Shown: positions 53,288-62,421, counted from the stretch's first letter. The stretch is 64,000 nt of DNA from Mesorhizobium qingshengii (GCF_900103325.1 NZ_FMXM01000009.1:1-64000); one strand, 5' to 3'. The notes: generated by a model not told the origin, from the letters alone. Numbers and translations: made by a program.

Positions 53288-54397
53288 ATGGCGTTAAGGG
53301 GATGGGCGTTTCCGGAGTGGAAGACAGTTGCCGGCGCCGGATTTGGCGCCGCGCTGCTTGGCGTGCTTGCCGGATCGGCCTTGGCCGATGATGCGCTCAA
53401 GCTCACCGAACTCAGCCCGAACGGCGCCGATGCCTGTTTCGGCCGTGTCTATGATGCCGCCCATCTGAAGGCACACCCGAAGCAGAAGGTGGCGCGGATC
53501 TTCTTCTACTACGGCCATGATCCGGTCAGCCGTCCGAACGAGGAACCGGCCCCTTCCGACACGTCCTACAATGCCTTCATCACCACCACCGTGCGCGGCG
53601 CCAAGGCGCCGCAATGGGCTGGGGGCTGGTGCAACCACGAGTCCGAGGACGGCAAGACCGGTCCCATCCATTGCGGCATGGACTGCGACCGCACGCTTGC
53701 GTCGCTGAAGGTCGACGACAAGGGACGGCTGATCCTGTCGGACCTGCAGCCCGATGTCTATCTCGACGCCGGTTCGGAAGAGGAACTCGGCACGGCCGAA
53801 TATGACAGGCAGGCGCTGGGCAAGGAGGACGACAATTTCCGCCTTGACCCGATGCCGGCCGCGACCTGCAAGGCGGAGTTCGCGCGCATCGATCCGATCG
53901 ACCCGGCGCTCGGGCCCCCGCTGCGCGAGCGGCTGAAGCCCGACCAGGCGTTCTGCTACGGCCGCGACTATGATGCAGCGCATCTCAGTTCGCATCCCAA
54001 CCAGCTGACGCAGTCGATCCGGGTTTCCCGCGGGCCGGTGGAACTGGCGTCCTTCGCCTCGGGTGGCGATGCCGCCAACTGGCCCGACGGCGCCGATATC
54101 GCCGTTTCGGTCACTACGCGGCAGAAATCGGCTAAGGTCACGCAGACCTATTCCTGCCAGGGCGAGGCCGACCAGTGGCGCTGCACGGCAAGTTCGAAGA
54201 TGAGCGATTTCTCCTGCGACATCGCGCAGAAGGAGATTTTCCTCAAACGCGGCGCCGACGGCACGATGATGCTGGCCAATCCCAACAGCAGCCTGGCGAT
54301 CGTCGATCTATGTTCGAAGGCCGCCGACGGCAAGACGAAATCCGACGACAAGGTCTACCGGCTGCAGCCGATGCCGCAATCGGCCTGCGCGCCTTGA
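53288..54397 (+). CDS. Secreted cysteine-containing protein with duplicated domain
   Basis: From ATG 53288 (MALRGWAFPEWKTVAGAGFG) the protein has 369 residues and a signal peptide ending near GSALADD. The mature part has two related halves: ACFGRVYDAAHLKAHPKQ in the first (about residue 60) and FCYGRDYDAAHLSSHPNQ in the second (about residue 225), each followed by beta strands and several Cys. Disulfides in the periplasm are likely. I do not recognise a named family. It is divergent from the DsrE-like gene with about 100 bp between starts. Confidence 0.7.
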   Translation: MALRGWAFPEWKTVAGAGFGAALLGVLAGSALADDALKLTELSPNGADACFGRVYDAAHLKAHPKQKVARIFFYYGHDPVSRPNEEPAPSDTSYNAFITTTVRGAKAPQWAGGWCNHESEDGKTGPIHCGMDCDRTLASLKVDDKGRLILSDLQPDVYLDAGSEEELGTAEYDRQALGKEDDNFRLDPMPAATCKAEFARIDPIDPALGPPLRERLKPDQAFCYGRDYDAAHLSSHPNQLTQSIRVSRGPVELASFASGGDAANWPDGADIAVSVTTRQKSAKVTQTYSCQGEADQWRCTASSKMSDFSCDIAQKEIFLKRGADGTMMLANPNSSLAIVDLCSKAADGKTKSDDKVYRLQPMPQSACAP

Positions 54398-54453
54398 GGC
54401 CTGCCGATATTCAGGTGATGCCGGCCTGCGAACGGCGGCTTCCTGCCCTTCCA

Positions 54454-54476
54454 GTTCTACTGCGTCGCAGTAGAAC
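54454..54476. repeat. Perfect 23-bp palindrome
   Basis: GTTCTACTGCG at 54454-54464 and CGCAGTAGAAC at 54466-54476 are perfect inverted repeats around one base. It lies between the convergent ends of the secreted-protein gene (54397) and the CDF gene (54578). It could be a terminator hairpin or part of a dispersed palindrome family; no T tract follows. Confidence 0.7.
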
Positions 54477-54577
54477 CGAGCTCACGTACTTTATGTATGC
54501 TCCGCTCCGGTTCTCGGATGCCACCATTCTCGGCTCGGCCTGACCTGAATCTCGCCAGCCCTCAGGCTAGCGCAAGA

Positions 54578-55525
54578 CTATGCGAAGGGCACCGCCGTCG
54601 TGCCCTTGGGAAGCTTCGCCTCATCGTCGGGCTCGACATGGATGGTGACGCGGACCGAGGGGATCTCGGCCTTCAGCGCATCCTCGATGCGGTCGCAGAT
54701 GACATGGCTGGCGCCGACCGTCATGTCGGCATCGACGACCAGATGGAACTCGATGAAGGTGGCGCGGCCGGCGATGCGCGTCTTCAGGTCGTGCACCTCG
54801 AGCGCGCCCTTGCAATTGGCCGAGATGACGTCACGGATGCGCATGTGCGCCTGCGTGTCGACGGCGCGGTCCATCAAGCCGTTCATCGACGAGCCGATGA
54901 CGTGCCAGCCCTGCCACAGGATGTTCAGCGCCACGATGACGGCGAGTGCCGGATCGAGGATCTGCCAGCCGGTCAATATCGCCCCGACCAGACCGCCAAA
55001 GACGCCGATCGAGGTGACGACGTCGGTCATGATGTGATTGCCGTCGGCGACCAGCGCCGGCGATTTCTCCGCCCTGCCGGCGCGGATCAGCGTCCAGGCC
55101 CAGAAGGCGTTGATGACGGTGGCGACGCCGTTGATGGCAAGGCCTTTCCAGGGCTGGTCGAGCGGCGCGGGCGCCTGCCAGGAGCGCCAGACCTCATTGA
55201 GGATCAAAAGGGCGGCGAGCACGATCAGCACGCCTTCCAAAACCGCCGAAAAGTATTCCGCCTTGTGGTGGCCGAAGGGATGATCCTGGTCGGCCGGCTT
55301 GTAGCTGACCTGGATCGCCCAGAAGGCGGCGACCGAGGCAATGACGTTGACGATCGATTCCAGCGCGTCCGAATAGAGCGCGACGGAGCCGGTGACGTAC
55401 CAGGCGGCAAGCTTCAGGCCGAGCACGACAAAGGCGACCACGATCGACCAGAAGGCAAGGTTGGCGACCTTGCGCCTAGCTGCGGCCTTGGCCGCGATCG
55501 CCATCGTGCTTTCGGTTTCGGCCAT
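54578..55525 (-). CDS. Cation diffusion facilitator (CDF) family metal exporter
   Basis: The protein has 315 residues with six membrane helices in the first 215, then a cytoplasmic ferredoxin-like domain (IEFHLVVDADMTVGASHVIC). The helix-2 site reads SDALESIVN and the helix-5 site reads DGNHIMTDVV, giving the H-x3-D pair. HPFGHHKAEYFSAVLEG is the conserved loop. CDF proteins expel divalent cations (Zn, Fe, Mn or Co) in exchange for protons; the metal cannot be assigned. It stops 45 bp after the convergent palindrome. Confidence 0.88.
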   Translation of the reverse strand: MAETESTMAIAAKAAARRKVANLAFWSIVVAFVVLGLKLAAWYVTGSVALYSDALESIVNVIASVAAFWAIQVSYKPADQDHPFGHHKAEYFSAVLEGVLIVLAALLILNEVWRSWQAPAPLDQPWKGLAINGVATVINAFWAWTLIRAGRAEKSPALVADGNHIMTDVVTSIGVFGGLVGAILTGWQILDPALAVIVALNILWQGWHVIGSSMNGLMDRAVDTQAHMRIRDVISANCKGALEVHDLKTRIAGRATFIEFHLVVDADMTVGASHVICDRIEDALKAEIPSVRVTIHVEPDDEAKLPKGTTAVPFA

Positions 55526-55530
55526 CGAGG

Positions 55531-57720
55531 TCAGGCGGCCTTTTCCTTGGCCTTGCGCGGCAGATGGGCGACGATGTTCTCGATGATGCGCATGCCGGCA
55601 TTGTGGCCGAGCGTCATGATCGATTCCGGGTGGAACTGTACCGCGGCGATTGGCTCCTTTCGGTGCTCGAAAGCCATGATGATGCCGTCCTCGGTCTCGG
55701 CCGTGACGATGAAATCGTCGGGCAGGCGCACCGGATCGGCGAAGATCGAGTGGTAGCGGCCGACGGTGACTTCCTTGGGCAGGCCGGAGAAGATGATGCC
55801 CGGCTTGGAGACGCGGATGCGTGACGGCTTGCCGTGCATCGGTATGTGCAGTTGCCTGAGTTCACCGCCATAGGCCTCGGCCAGGGCCTGCAGGCCAAGG
55901 CAGACGCCGAAGATCGGCAGGTCGCGGGCACGCGCCTTCTTGATGGTGGCGGCGCAGTCGAAGTCCTTCGGTGTGCCGGGGCCTGGCGACAGCACGACGA
56001 GATCGGGCTTCAGCCGGTCGAAGACCTCCTCCGGAACCGGGGAGCGCACGGTCGAGACATTGGCGCCGGTCTGGCGGAAATAGTTGGCCAGCGTGTGGAC
56101 GAAACTGTCCTCGTGGTCGACGAGCAGGATGTTGACGCCGTCGCCGACGCGCGCGGTGGTGCGCTCGGTGCTGGCGGAATTGCCTGCTTTGGCGTCGCGG
56201 ATGGCGGAGAGCATGGCGGATGCCTTCAGTTCGGTTTCGGCTTCTTCTTCCTCGGGAATGCTGTCGAAGAGCAATGTGGCGCCGGCGCGCACTTCGGCGA
56301 TGCCGTCCTTGATGCGAATGGTGCGAAGGGTGAGGCCCGTGTTCATGTCGCCGTTGAAGTTGACCATGCCGATCGCGCCGCCATACCAGGCGCGCGGGCT
56401 CTTCTCGTTCTGCTCGATGAAGCGCATGGCCCAAAGCTTCGGCGCGCCGGTGACGGTGACCGCCCAGGCGTGCGACAGGAAGGCGTCGAAGGCATCCATG
56501 CCTTCGCGCAGGCGGCCTTCGATGTGGTCCACGGTGTGGATCAGGCGCGAATACATCTCGATCTGGCGGCGGCCGATGACGCGCACCGAACCCGGCTCGC
56601 AGACGCGCGACTTGTCGTTGCGATCGACGTCCGAGCACATGGTGAGCTCGGATTCGTCCTTCTTCGAGTTGAGCAACTTCAGGATCTGCTCTGAGTCGGA
56701 GATGGCATCGTCGCCGCGCTTGATGGTGCCCGAGATCGGACAGGTCTCGACACGGCGGCCATTGACGCGCACGAACATTTCCGGCGAGGCGCCGATCAGA
56801 TATTCGCCTTCGCCCAGATTGATGAAGAAGGAATAGGGCGAGGGGTTGATCGACTTCAGCTTGCGCGAAATCTCGGACGGCTGCGTCTCGCAACGCTCGT
56901 AGAACATCTGGCCGGGCACGACCTCGAACAGGTCGCCGCGCTTGAAGCTCTCCATGGCGCGGCGCACCAGGTTGGCATATTCGCCCGGCTCATGGTCGCC
57001 GCGCGGCGGGATGCGGTCGGCGATCTTGAACGGCTCGGCGATTTCGTCGCGCGGCAGCCCTTCGGTCGAAAAACCTTCGCCCGCATAGTCGTAACGATCG
57101 GTCCAGGCCTTGGCCGAATAGTGGTCGACGACCAGGATCTCGTCGGGCAGGAACAGCACGAGGTCGCGCTGGCTTTGCTTGCGCTCGAGCTTGTAGTCGA
57201 CCGGGTCGAACTGGAAGGCGAGGTCGTAGCCGAAGGCGCCGTAGAGACCAAGGTTGGCGTCTTCCTCGGTCTTGAACAGGGCAGTGATGGCGCGCAGCAC
57301 GGTGAAGACGGAGGGAACACGGCTGCGCTCCTCCTCGGTGAAGACACGGCCGGGTTTGGCGACGTCGAGGCGGATCAGTTTCTTCGATGTCTCGGCGATG
57401 GTGACATCGGCCAGACTTTCCAGCGCCTGGCCGATGACCGGCAACAGCACCTCGCCACGGCTGTTCAACGCCTCGATACGCATGGCGCGACCGCGCGCCG
57501 AGATGACCAGCGGCGGATCGATGATGGCCGTGTCCCAGCGCGTGTAGCGGCCGGGATATTCGTAGTTCGAGGAAAACACCGCGCCCCGGCGCGAATTCAA
57601 GCCGTCGACATAGCTGTCGATCGCGCCCTCATAAGGCCGGTCGTGGCGCTCGCGGGTGATGGTTATGCCACCCGCCGTCACGAAGCTCTCAGCGCCGTTT
57701 TCCAGAACCTTCATCGTCAT
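55531..57720 (-). CDS. trpE(G): Anthranilate synthase, fused TrpE and TrpG
   Basis: I chose ATG 57720 ([20 protein letters not shown]-type start with one more Met) because GGAG lies 8 bp upstream; the protein has 729 residues, the usual length for the rhizobial fusion. The TrpE half includes [40 protein letters not shown] and the chorismate-binding [16 protein letters not shown]. The TrpG half from about residue 520 has the glutaminase nucleophile Cys in [11 protein letters not shown] and the His/Glu pair in VQFHPESIM. It makes anthranilate from chorismate and glutamine. A Trp leader peptide and an attenuator lie upstream. Confidence 0.95.
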   Translation of the reverse strand: MTMKVLENGAESFVTAGGITITRERHDRPYEGAIDSYVDGLNSRRGAVFSSNYEYPGRYTRWDTAIIDPPLVISARGRAMRIEALNSRGEVLLPVIGQALESLADVTIAETSKKLIRLDVAKPGRVFTEEERSRVPSVFTVLRAITALFKTEEDANLGLYGAFGYDLAFQFDPVDYKLERKQSQRDLVLFLPDEILVVDHYSAKAWTDRYDYAGEGFSTEGLPRDEIAEPFKIADRIPPRGDHEPGEYANLVRRAMESFKRGDLFEVVPGQMFYERCETQPSEISRKLKSINPSPYSFFINLGEGEYLIGASPEMFVRVNGRRVETCPISGTIKRGDDAISDSEQILKLLNSKKDESELTMCSDVDRNDKSRVCEPGSVRVIGRRQIEMYSRLIHTVDHIEGRLREGMDAFDAFLSHAWAVTVTGAPKLWAMRFIEQNEKSPRAWYGGAIGMVNFNGDMNTGLTLRTIRIKDGIAEVRAGATLLFDSIPEEEEAETELKASAMLSAIRDAKAGNSASTERTTARVGDGVNILLVDHEDSFVHTLANYFRQTGANVSTVRSPVPEEVFDRLKPDLVVLSPGPGTPKDFDCAATIKKARARDLPIFGVCLGLQALAEAYGGELRQLHIPMHGKPSRIRVSKPGIIFSGLPKEVTVGRYHSIFADPVRLPDDFIVTAETEDGIIMAFEHRKEPIAAVQFHPESIMTLGHNAGMRIIENIVAHLPRKAKEKAA

Positions 57721-57784
57721 TGCCGTCTCCATCAGCGTCTTGGGTATGTCAGCTTCTTGGGGCAACGGACCCGGGAATGGCTTG

Positions 57785-57821
57785 AAAAAACAAATGGCCG
57801 CCCGGACTTTCCGTTGCGGCC
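57785..57821 (-). terminator. Transcription attenuator of trpE(G)
   Basis: On the minus strand GGCCGC (57816-57821) and GCGGCC (57796-57801) form a stem, followed by ATTTG and a run of six T (57790-57785). It lies between the Trp leader peptide and the trpE(G) start, the position of the attenuator terminator in other rhizobia. Confidence 0.8.
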
Positions 57822-57861
57822 ACCCTCTATTTTCACGCGCACGCGTTCGAACAGGCCGCTG

Positions 57862-57906
57862 TCAGCAGGCCCACCACCAAATGGTCTTGGTCGAACGCAT
57901 GTTCAT
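57862..57906 (-). CDS. trpL: Tryptophan leader peptide TrpL
   Basis: The short frame MNMRSTKTIWWWAC starts at ATG 57906 (ATG 57900 and 57918 are also in frame) and stops at 57862. It contains three consecutive Trp codons, followed by an attenuator hairpin with a T tract and then trpE(G). When tryptophan is scarce the ribosome stalls at the Trp codons and prevents terminator formation. It resembles the 14-residue TrpL of Sinorhizobium in size and in the IWWWA core. Confidence 0.88.
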   Translation of the reverse strand: MNMRSTKTIWWWAC

Positions 57907-57967
57907 GAAGATTCCCATAGCGGCGATTGACCAGCCGCGCAACTGGATTCCATGAAGGTGGTGAAGT

Positions 57968-59023
57968 TCAGTCCTCCAGCGTGCCGGACCTTGCGTCGGC
58001 GCTCTTCCTGTTGCCGACCAGTTTCAAGAGGTCCTCGCCGGCGCGGATGATGCGGCGCGAGCGGCGCGTCAGGATGAGTCCGTCCTGAGGCGCGAACACC
58101 TCCGTGCTACCGTCGGCTTCGCCCGGCGCATGGACGATGGTGGCCAGCCGCGTGCCCCTGGCGACGCGGTCGCCGGGCTTTACGTCGTAGAGCACCGCGC
58201 CGGCCCGGGGTGAGGGCATCATGTCGATGTTCTCCAGCGGGGCAACGACGCCGGTGAAGGGGCCGGGCGCGGGCAAGGCGCTATCGACGATCACGCCACG
58301 CGCCACCAGCAGCCGGTAGAGCCCGTCGGCGTCGGCGGCGGCGAGGGCGCCATCGACATCGAGGATGCCGCGATATTCGACCGTGGTGGCGACGCGACGG
58401 TCGAGCTTGGCCACATCGGCGGGAACGTTCTGGTAGGGCATGATCGAGGCGCCTTCGAAGGTGCCGTCGGTGTCTTCGCTCCACAGCACCACTGCATCGA
58501 CGCCCATGGCGGCGGCGCAATCGGCTATGGCCGGCCACAGGCTGGTGTGGACGTAGAGATAGGCGAGACCTTCGTCGTCGCAATGCAGGTCGAGCACGAT
58601 GTCGTGGCCGAGCGAAAGCTGCAGCAACCGGGTCTTCAGCCGCTGGTCGGCCGAACCAAGGGCGGCGTTGGGCAAAAGCGCGGTATCGGGCGCGGCGAGC
58701 AGCGGAAAGCCGCGGTTGAAGTTGGCGCGGGTGCCCAGATGAAAGCGGCCCTGGTGTTCGCCGAAATGATATTGCGCCCGGCCGATCGGGTTGGCCCAGG
58801 GCACGATGGTGATGTTGCCCTTGATGCGGCCCTCGGCCTCGGCCCTGTTGAGCATCGGCATCAGCGCGTCGATCGCGACGACGCCCGGCAACTCGCCGGC
58901 ATGGAGTGCGGCCTGCAGATAGGCGGATGGGGCGGCCTTGTCGGCGCCGCCAAAGCGGAACACCGGGAATTCGTAGGAAACGCCTTCGCTTTCGCCGGCG
59001 ATGCGTTCGATCGATTTCTGCAT
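57968..59023 (-). CDS. AstE/aspartoacylase-like zinc amidohydrolase (M14 family)
   Basis: From ATG 59023 (MQKSIERIAGESEGVSYEFP) the protein has 351 residues; the frame remains open far upstream, but that stretch is antisense to the MFS gene. Zinc-binding residues are in ALHAGELPG (His, Glu) and LDLHCDDEG (His). The C-terminal beta domain reads VLYDVKPGDRVARGTRLATI, as in succinylglutamate desuccinylase relatives. It probably removes an acyl group from an amino acid or related compound. It follows the MFS gene on the same strand by 86 bp and may work with it. Confidence 0.85.
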   Translation of the reverse strand: MQKSIERIAGESEGVSYEFPVFRFGGADKAAPSAYLQAALHAGELPGVVAIDALMPMLNRAEAEGRIKGNITIVPWANPIGRAQYHFGEHQGRFHLGTRANFNRGFPLLAAPDTALLPNAALGSADQRLKTRLLQLSLGHDIVLDLHCDDEGLAYLYVHTSLWPAIADCAAAMGVDAVVLWSEDTDGTFEGASIMPYQNVPADVAKLDRRVATTVEYRGILDVDGALAAADADGLYRLLVARGVIVDSALPAPGPFTGVVAPLENIDMMPSPRAGAVLYDVKPGDRVARGTRLATIVHAPGEADGSTEVFAPQDGLILTRRSRRIIRAGEDLLKLVGNRKSADARSGTLED

Positions 59024-59109
59024 GGGATGTCTCCGAAAAGTCAGCGGAAGACATGCATCTTTGTTGCTAGGCTGTCGATTGGTCCAGCATCCGGCGCGAT
59101 GGGCGCAAG

Positions 59110-60288
59110 CTACTCGGCAGGGGCCTGAAGGGTCGCAACGGATGCCGACCGGTCGAGCGCCTGCGACAGCACCGCGACGGCAACCGCCAGCAGGGCCAGG
59201 GCCGCGCCGACCAGCGGCAGGTTGGCATAGGAAACGCCGGCGGAAAGGGCCAGGCCGCCAATCCACGCGCCACTGGCGTTGCCGACATTGAAGGCGCCCT
59301 GGTTCAGCGTCGCGGCAAGGTTCGGTCCCTCGGAAGCCGCCTCGACGACGCGGATCTGCAGTGGCGGCACGACGACGAAGATCAGCAGGCCCCACAGGAA
59401 GACGATGCCGATGGCGACGCTGGCCATGGCGCCGAACTGCATGAAGCCGACAAACAGCAGCGCCAGCAACAGCAGCGTGCCGATGACCGTCGGCATCAGC
59501 TTCCAGTCGGCCAGCCTGCCGCCGATAATGTTGCCGATGGTCATGCCGGCGCCGAACAGCAGCAGCACCCAGGTGACCGCCGAGGTGGACAGGCCGGACA
59601 CGTCGGTCAGATAGGGCTTGATGTAGGTGAAGACTGCAAACAGGCTGGCCGAGGCAAGGGCCGCGATCAGCATCGCCAACCAGACCTGCAGCTTGCCAAG
59701 CACGCGCAACTCGCCGCGCAGTCCGCCACCGCTCGGCTCGGTTACGTCGGATGGCACCAGCCAGGCGATGGCAGCGACAGAGATCAGGCCGATGCCGACC
59801 ACGGCCACGAAGGTGGCGCGCCAGCCGAAGGCTTCGCCAAGCGCGGTGCCGGCGGGAACGCCGAGGATGTTGGAAAGCGTCAGTCCGGCAAACATCAGCG
59901 CCATGGCGCTGGCGCGCTTGTTGCGTGGCACCAGGCTGGCGGCGACGACCGAGCCGATGCCGAAGAAGGCGCCGTGGCCGAAGGCGGTGAAGACGCGCGC
60001 GGCCATCAGCGTCCAATAGTCAGGTGCGATGGCGCAGAACAGATTGCCGACGACGAACGAAGCGGTCAGCCCGACCAGCACAGGCTTGCGCGGCAAATGC
60101 GCCGTGGCCATGGCGACGACAGGCGCGCCGAAGACGACGCCGAGCGCATATCCGGTGACCAGCAGGCCCGCCGAAGGGATGGACACGCCAAGGTCGGCGG
60201 CGACCTCCGGCAGCAAGCCCATGATGACGAATTCGGTGGTGCCGATGCAGAAGGACGCAATGGCAAGCGCAAGAATCGGCAAGGGCAT
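59110..60288 (-). CDS. MFS transporter, AraJ/DHA1-like
   Basis: The protein has 392 residues and 12 membrane helices. The start MPLPILALAIASFCIGTTEF is typical for the sugar-efflux/arabinose-polymer branch (IGTTEFVIMGLLPEVAADL). Further conserved segments are GHGAFFGIGSVVAASLV and LGVPAGTALGEAFGWRATF. It likely exports a small organic compound using protons. A TGC-rich palindrome at 60355-60375 lies 67 bp before the start and may be its operator. Confidence 0.85.
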   Translation of the reverse strand: MPLPILALAIASFCIGTTEFVIMGLLPEVAADLGVSIPSAGLLVTGYALGVVFGAPVVAMATAHLPRKPVLVGLTASFVVGNLFCAIAPDYWTLMAARVFTAFGHGAFFGIGSVVAASLVPRNKRASAMALMFAGLTLSNILGVPAGTALGEAFGWRATFVAVVGIGLISVAAIAWLVPSDVTEPSGGGLRGELRVLGKLQVWLAMLIAALASASLFAVFTYIKPYLTDVSGLSTSAVTWVLLLFGAGMTIGNIIGGRLADWKLMPTVIGTLLLLALLFVGFMQFGAMASVAIGIVFLWGLLIFVVVPPLQIRVVEAASEGPNLAATLNQGAFNVGNASGAWIGGLALSAGVSYANLPLVGAALALLAVAVAVLSQALDRSASVATLQAPAE

Positions 60289-60354
60289 GGGGCGTCCAGA
60301 CTGAATCGGTTCAAATGGAGACTGCGCGGAGGAGGATGCCGTGCGCAAGCGGCG

Positions 60355-60375
60355 TTGCTGCATTGCAGCAATGCA
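60355..60375. promoter_or_regulatory. Overlapping TGC-rich palindromes upstream of the MFS gene
   Basis: TTGCTGC-ATT-GCAGCAA (60355-60371) and TGCATTGC-A-GCAATGCA (60359-60375) are both perfect palindromes sharing bases. The core CTGC-N3-GCAG resembles the site reported for the polyhydroxybutyrate regulator PhaR. It lies between the oxidoreductase stop (60403) and the MFS start (60288), both on the minus strand. Confidence 0.5.
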
Positions 60376-60402
60376 GAAAAGGAAGGGCTGGGCCGCAGGC
60401 CA

Positions 60403-61779
60403 TCAGGCCAGCGGCGTCAGCTCCTGGGCGATGGTGGGCAGCAGTTCCGAGACATTGGGGTGGATGTGCACGGCGCGCGCCAGCGTGTCGACAGGCGTCT
60501 TGGCGTACATCAGGTCGAGCACGCAATGCACCGCCTCGTCGCCACCGGGGCCGAGCACTGAACAGCCAAGGATCTCCCGCGTATCGGCATCGACCAGGAT
60601 CTTCATGAAGCCCTGCGTTTCGCCCTTTTCGACGGCGCGGCCAACGCGGGTCATCGGCCGCTGGCCAACCAGCGCGCGGCGGCCGGATTTCTTGACCGCT
60701 GCCTCGGTCATGCCGCAGCGGCCGAGCGGCGGATCGATGTAGAGCGCATAGGCCTCGATGCGATCGCTGACCTTGCGTGGATCATTGTCGAGCAGGTTGG
60801 CGGCGACGATCTCGTAGTCGTTGTAGGAGGTATGGGTGAAGGCGCCCTTGCCGTTGCAGTCGCCCATCGCCCAGATGCCGGGCACGCTGGTGCGCAACTG
60901 GTCGTCGACAGTGACGAAGCCGCGCTTGTCGACCTCGACGCCGGCCTTGTCGAGGCCGAGGTCGTCGGTGTTGGGAGTGCGCCCGAGCGCCAACAGCACA
61001 TGCGAGCCGACCGCAGGCGCCTTGCCGGCGGAGAAGGTGACGGCGATGTCCTTGCCCTGTTTGGCGAAGCCGATGCCGTCGGCGCCGACATGGACGGATA
61101 TGCCTTCGTTTTGGAGGATCGACAGTATGGCGGCGGAGACGTCCTCGTCCTCGCGGCCGGTCAGGCGCGGGCTCTTTTCGATGACGGTGACTTCGCTACC
61201 GAAGCGGCGGAACATCTGCGCGAATTCGAGCGAGATGTAGCTGCCGCCGACGACGATCAGATGGCGCGGCAACACGTCGAGATCCATCATCGAGGAATTG
61301 GTCAGGTAGTCGATGTCGTGGATGCCCGGCAAATCGGGCACCGAGGCGCGGCCGCCGGTGTTGAGGAAGATCTTCTCGGCGGTCAGCAGGTCGTCGCCGA
61401 CGCGCACCGTGTTGGCGGATTCGAAGCGCGCATGGCCGCGATAGAGCGTGCATTTGTCCATGCCGGCGATCCAGGTTTCCAGCCCGGTGCGGGAGGCGCC
61501 CGAAACCTTGTCCTTGCGCGCCTTGATCGCCTTGTAGTCGACGCCGACAGGGCCACCGAGCGTCACGCCATAATCGGCGGCGCGGCGGGCGAGATGCGCG
61601 GCATAGGCGCTCGCCACCATCGTCTTGGTCGGAATGCAACCGGTGTTGACGCAGGTGCCGCCGACCAGCTTGCGCTCGATCAGCGCCACGCTCATGCCGG
61701 CTGCGTTCAGCCTGCCGGCGAGCGGTGTGCCGGCCTGGCCGGCGCCAATGATGATGGCGTCGAAGGTCTTCGCCGTCAT
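60403..61779 (-). CDS. FAD-dependent pyridine nucleotide-disulfide oxidoreductase
   Basis: The protein has 458 residues of the class I dihydrolipoamide-dehydrogenase/mercuric-reductase type. The FAD motif is IIGAGQAGTPLAGRL at 9-23, the redox-active disulfide is GGTCVNTGCIPTKT, the NAD(P) motif is VVGGSYISLEFAQMF, the FAD site is GIWAMGDCNGKG, and the C-terminal catalytic His is in HIHPNVSELLPT. It lacks an N-terminal heavy-metal domain and a C-terminal Cys pair, so it is not MerA proper. The start overlaps the stop of the DUF4126 gene (ATGA), so they are translationally coupled. Confidence 0.88.
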   Translation of the reverse strand: MTAKTFDAIIIGAGQAGTPLAGRLNAAGMSVALIERKLVGGTCVNTGCIPTKTMVASAYAAHLARRAADYGVTLGGPVGVDYKAIKARKDKVSGASRTGLETWIAGMDKCTLYRGHARFESANTVRVGDDLLTAEKIFLNTGGRASVPDLPGIHDIDYLTNSSMMDLDVLPRHLIVVGGSYISLEFAQMFRRFGSEVTVIEKSPRLTGREDEDVSAAILSILQNEGISVHVGADGIGFAKQGKDIAVTFSAGKAPAVGSHVLLALGRTPNTDDLGLDKAGVEVDKRGFVTVDDQLRTSVPGIWAMGDCNGKGAFTHTSYNDYEIVAANLLDNDPRKVSDRIEAYALYIDPPLGRCGMTEAAVKKSGRRALVGQRPMTRVGRAVEKGETQGFMKILVDADTREILGCSVLGPGGDEAVHCVLDLMYAKTPVDTLARAVHIHPNVSELLPTIAQELTPLA

Positions 61780-62237
61780 GCGACCGCCGCTACGATCAGC
61801 AGACCGCCGATGATCGCCACCGCGTCCTCGATGAAGGCGGCGGGTGGATCCTTGCCGAAGCTTGCCGCCAGCCGGCCGCGCGCCTCGGCGCCGCCCAGCG
61901 TGCCGATGACAGCGCCGATGGCGCCGGCGATCAGGCCGCCGATGGTGGCGCCGCCAGTCGCGCCGATCACAGCGCCGGTAAAGGCGCCCATGATGATGCG
62001 TGCGCCGAACTGCTGCGGCACTTTGCGGCTCGGCGTCGACGGCAGTTGGTCGGTGACCAGCTCGACAATGGCCAGGATGGTGAAGATGCCGACAGCGGCC
62101 CAGTGACTCATGAAGCTCGCCCAGGTGCCGGCGACCGGCAGCCAACCGAGATAAGCGCCCCAGGCGACGGCGGCCGGCGCGGTCATGGCGCGAAGACCCG
62201 CAATGACGCCGATCAGGAGTGCGAGAATATACAACAT
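61776..62237 (-). CDS. DUF4126 membrane protein
   Basis: From ATG 62237 (MLYILALLIGVIAGLRAMTA) the protein has 153 residues and four to five membrane helices; a Gly-rich segment GAVIGATGGATIGGLIAGAI forms the central ones. The N-terminal GLRAMTAPAAVAWGAYLGWL is the DUF4126 signature. Function is unknown. It is the first gene of a two-gene operon with the disulfide oxidoreductase, an association worth noting because it may link the protein to redox metabolism. Confidence 0.8.
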   Translation of the reverse strand: MLYILALLIGVIAGLRAMTAPAAVAWGAYLGWLPVAGTWASFMSHWAAVGIFTILAIVELVTDQLPSTPSRKVPQQFGARIIMGAFTGAVIGATGGATIGGLIAGAIGAVIGTLGGAEARGRLAASFGKDPPAAFIEDAVAIIGGLLIVAAVA

Positions 62238-62421
62238 GGTTGATCCCCTCGATCCCGGACCAGGACAGCCCGGCAAGAGCAGGCTAGCATAGGCTTTGGA
62301 TTTGACCAGCGCATGACTGCGAAAATTGGAATGGATTCTGCGCTCGATGCCACAGTGACGCCGGCACTTTCCCGTTCATTGCAATTGTGCTTTGGCAATC
62401 ACGTCAAATGGAGACACCGCC

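Noticed and set aside
57968-60016. A 682-codon minus-strand open frame
   Set aside because: Only the part from 59023 down resembles a protein (AstE-like). The upstream part is out-of-frame sequence of the MFS gene at 59110-60288 and is Arg/His-rich nonsense.
60403-61779. Mercuric reductase MerA
   Set aside because: The disulfide CVNTGC motif is shared, but there is no N-terminal metal-binding domain, no C-terminal Cys pair and no mer genes nearby.
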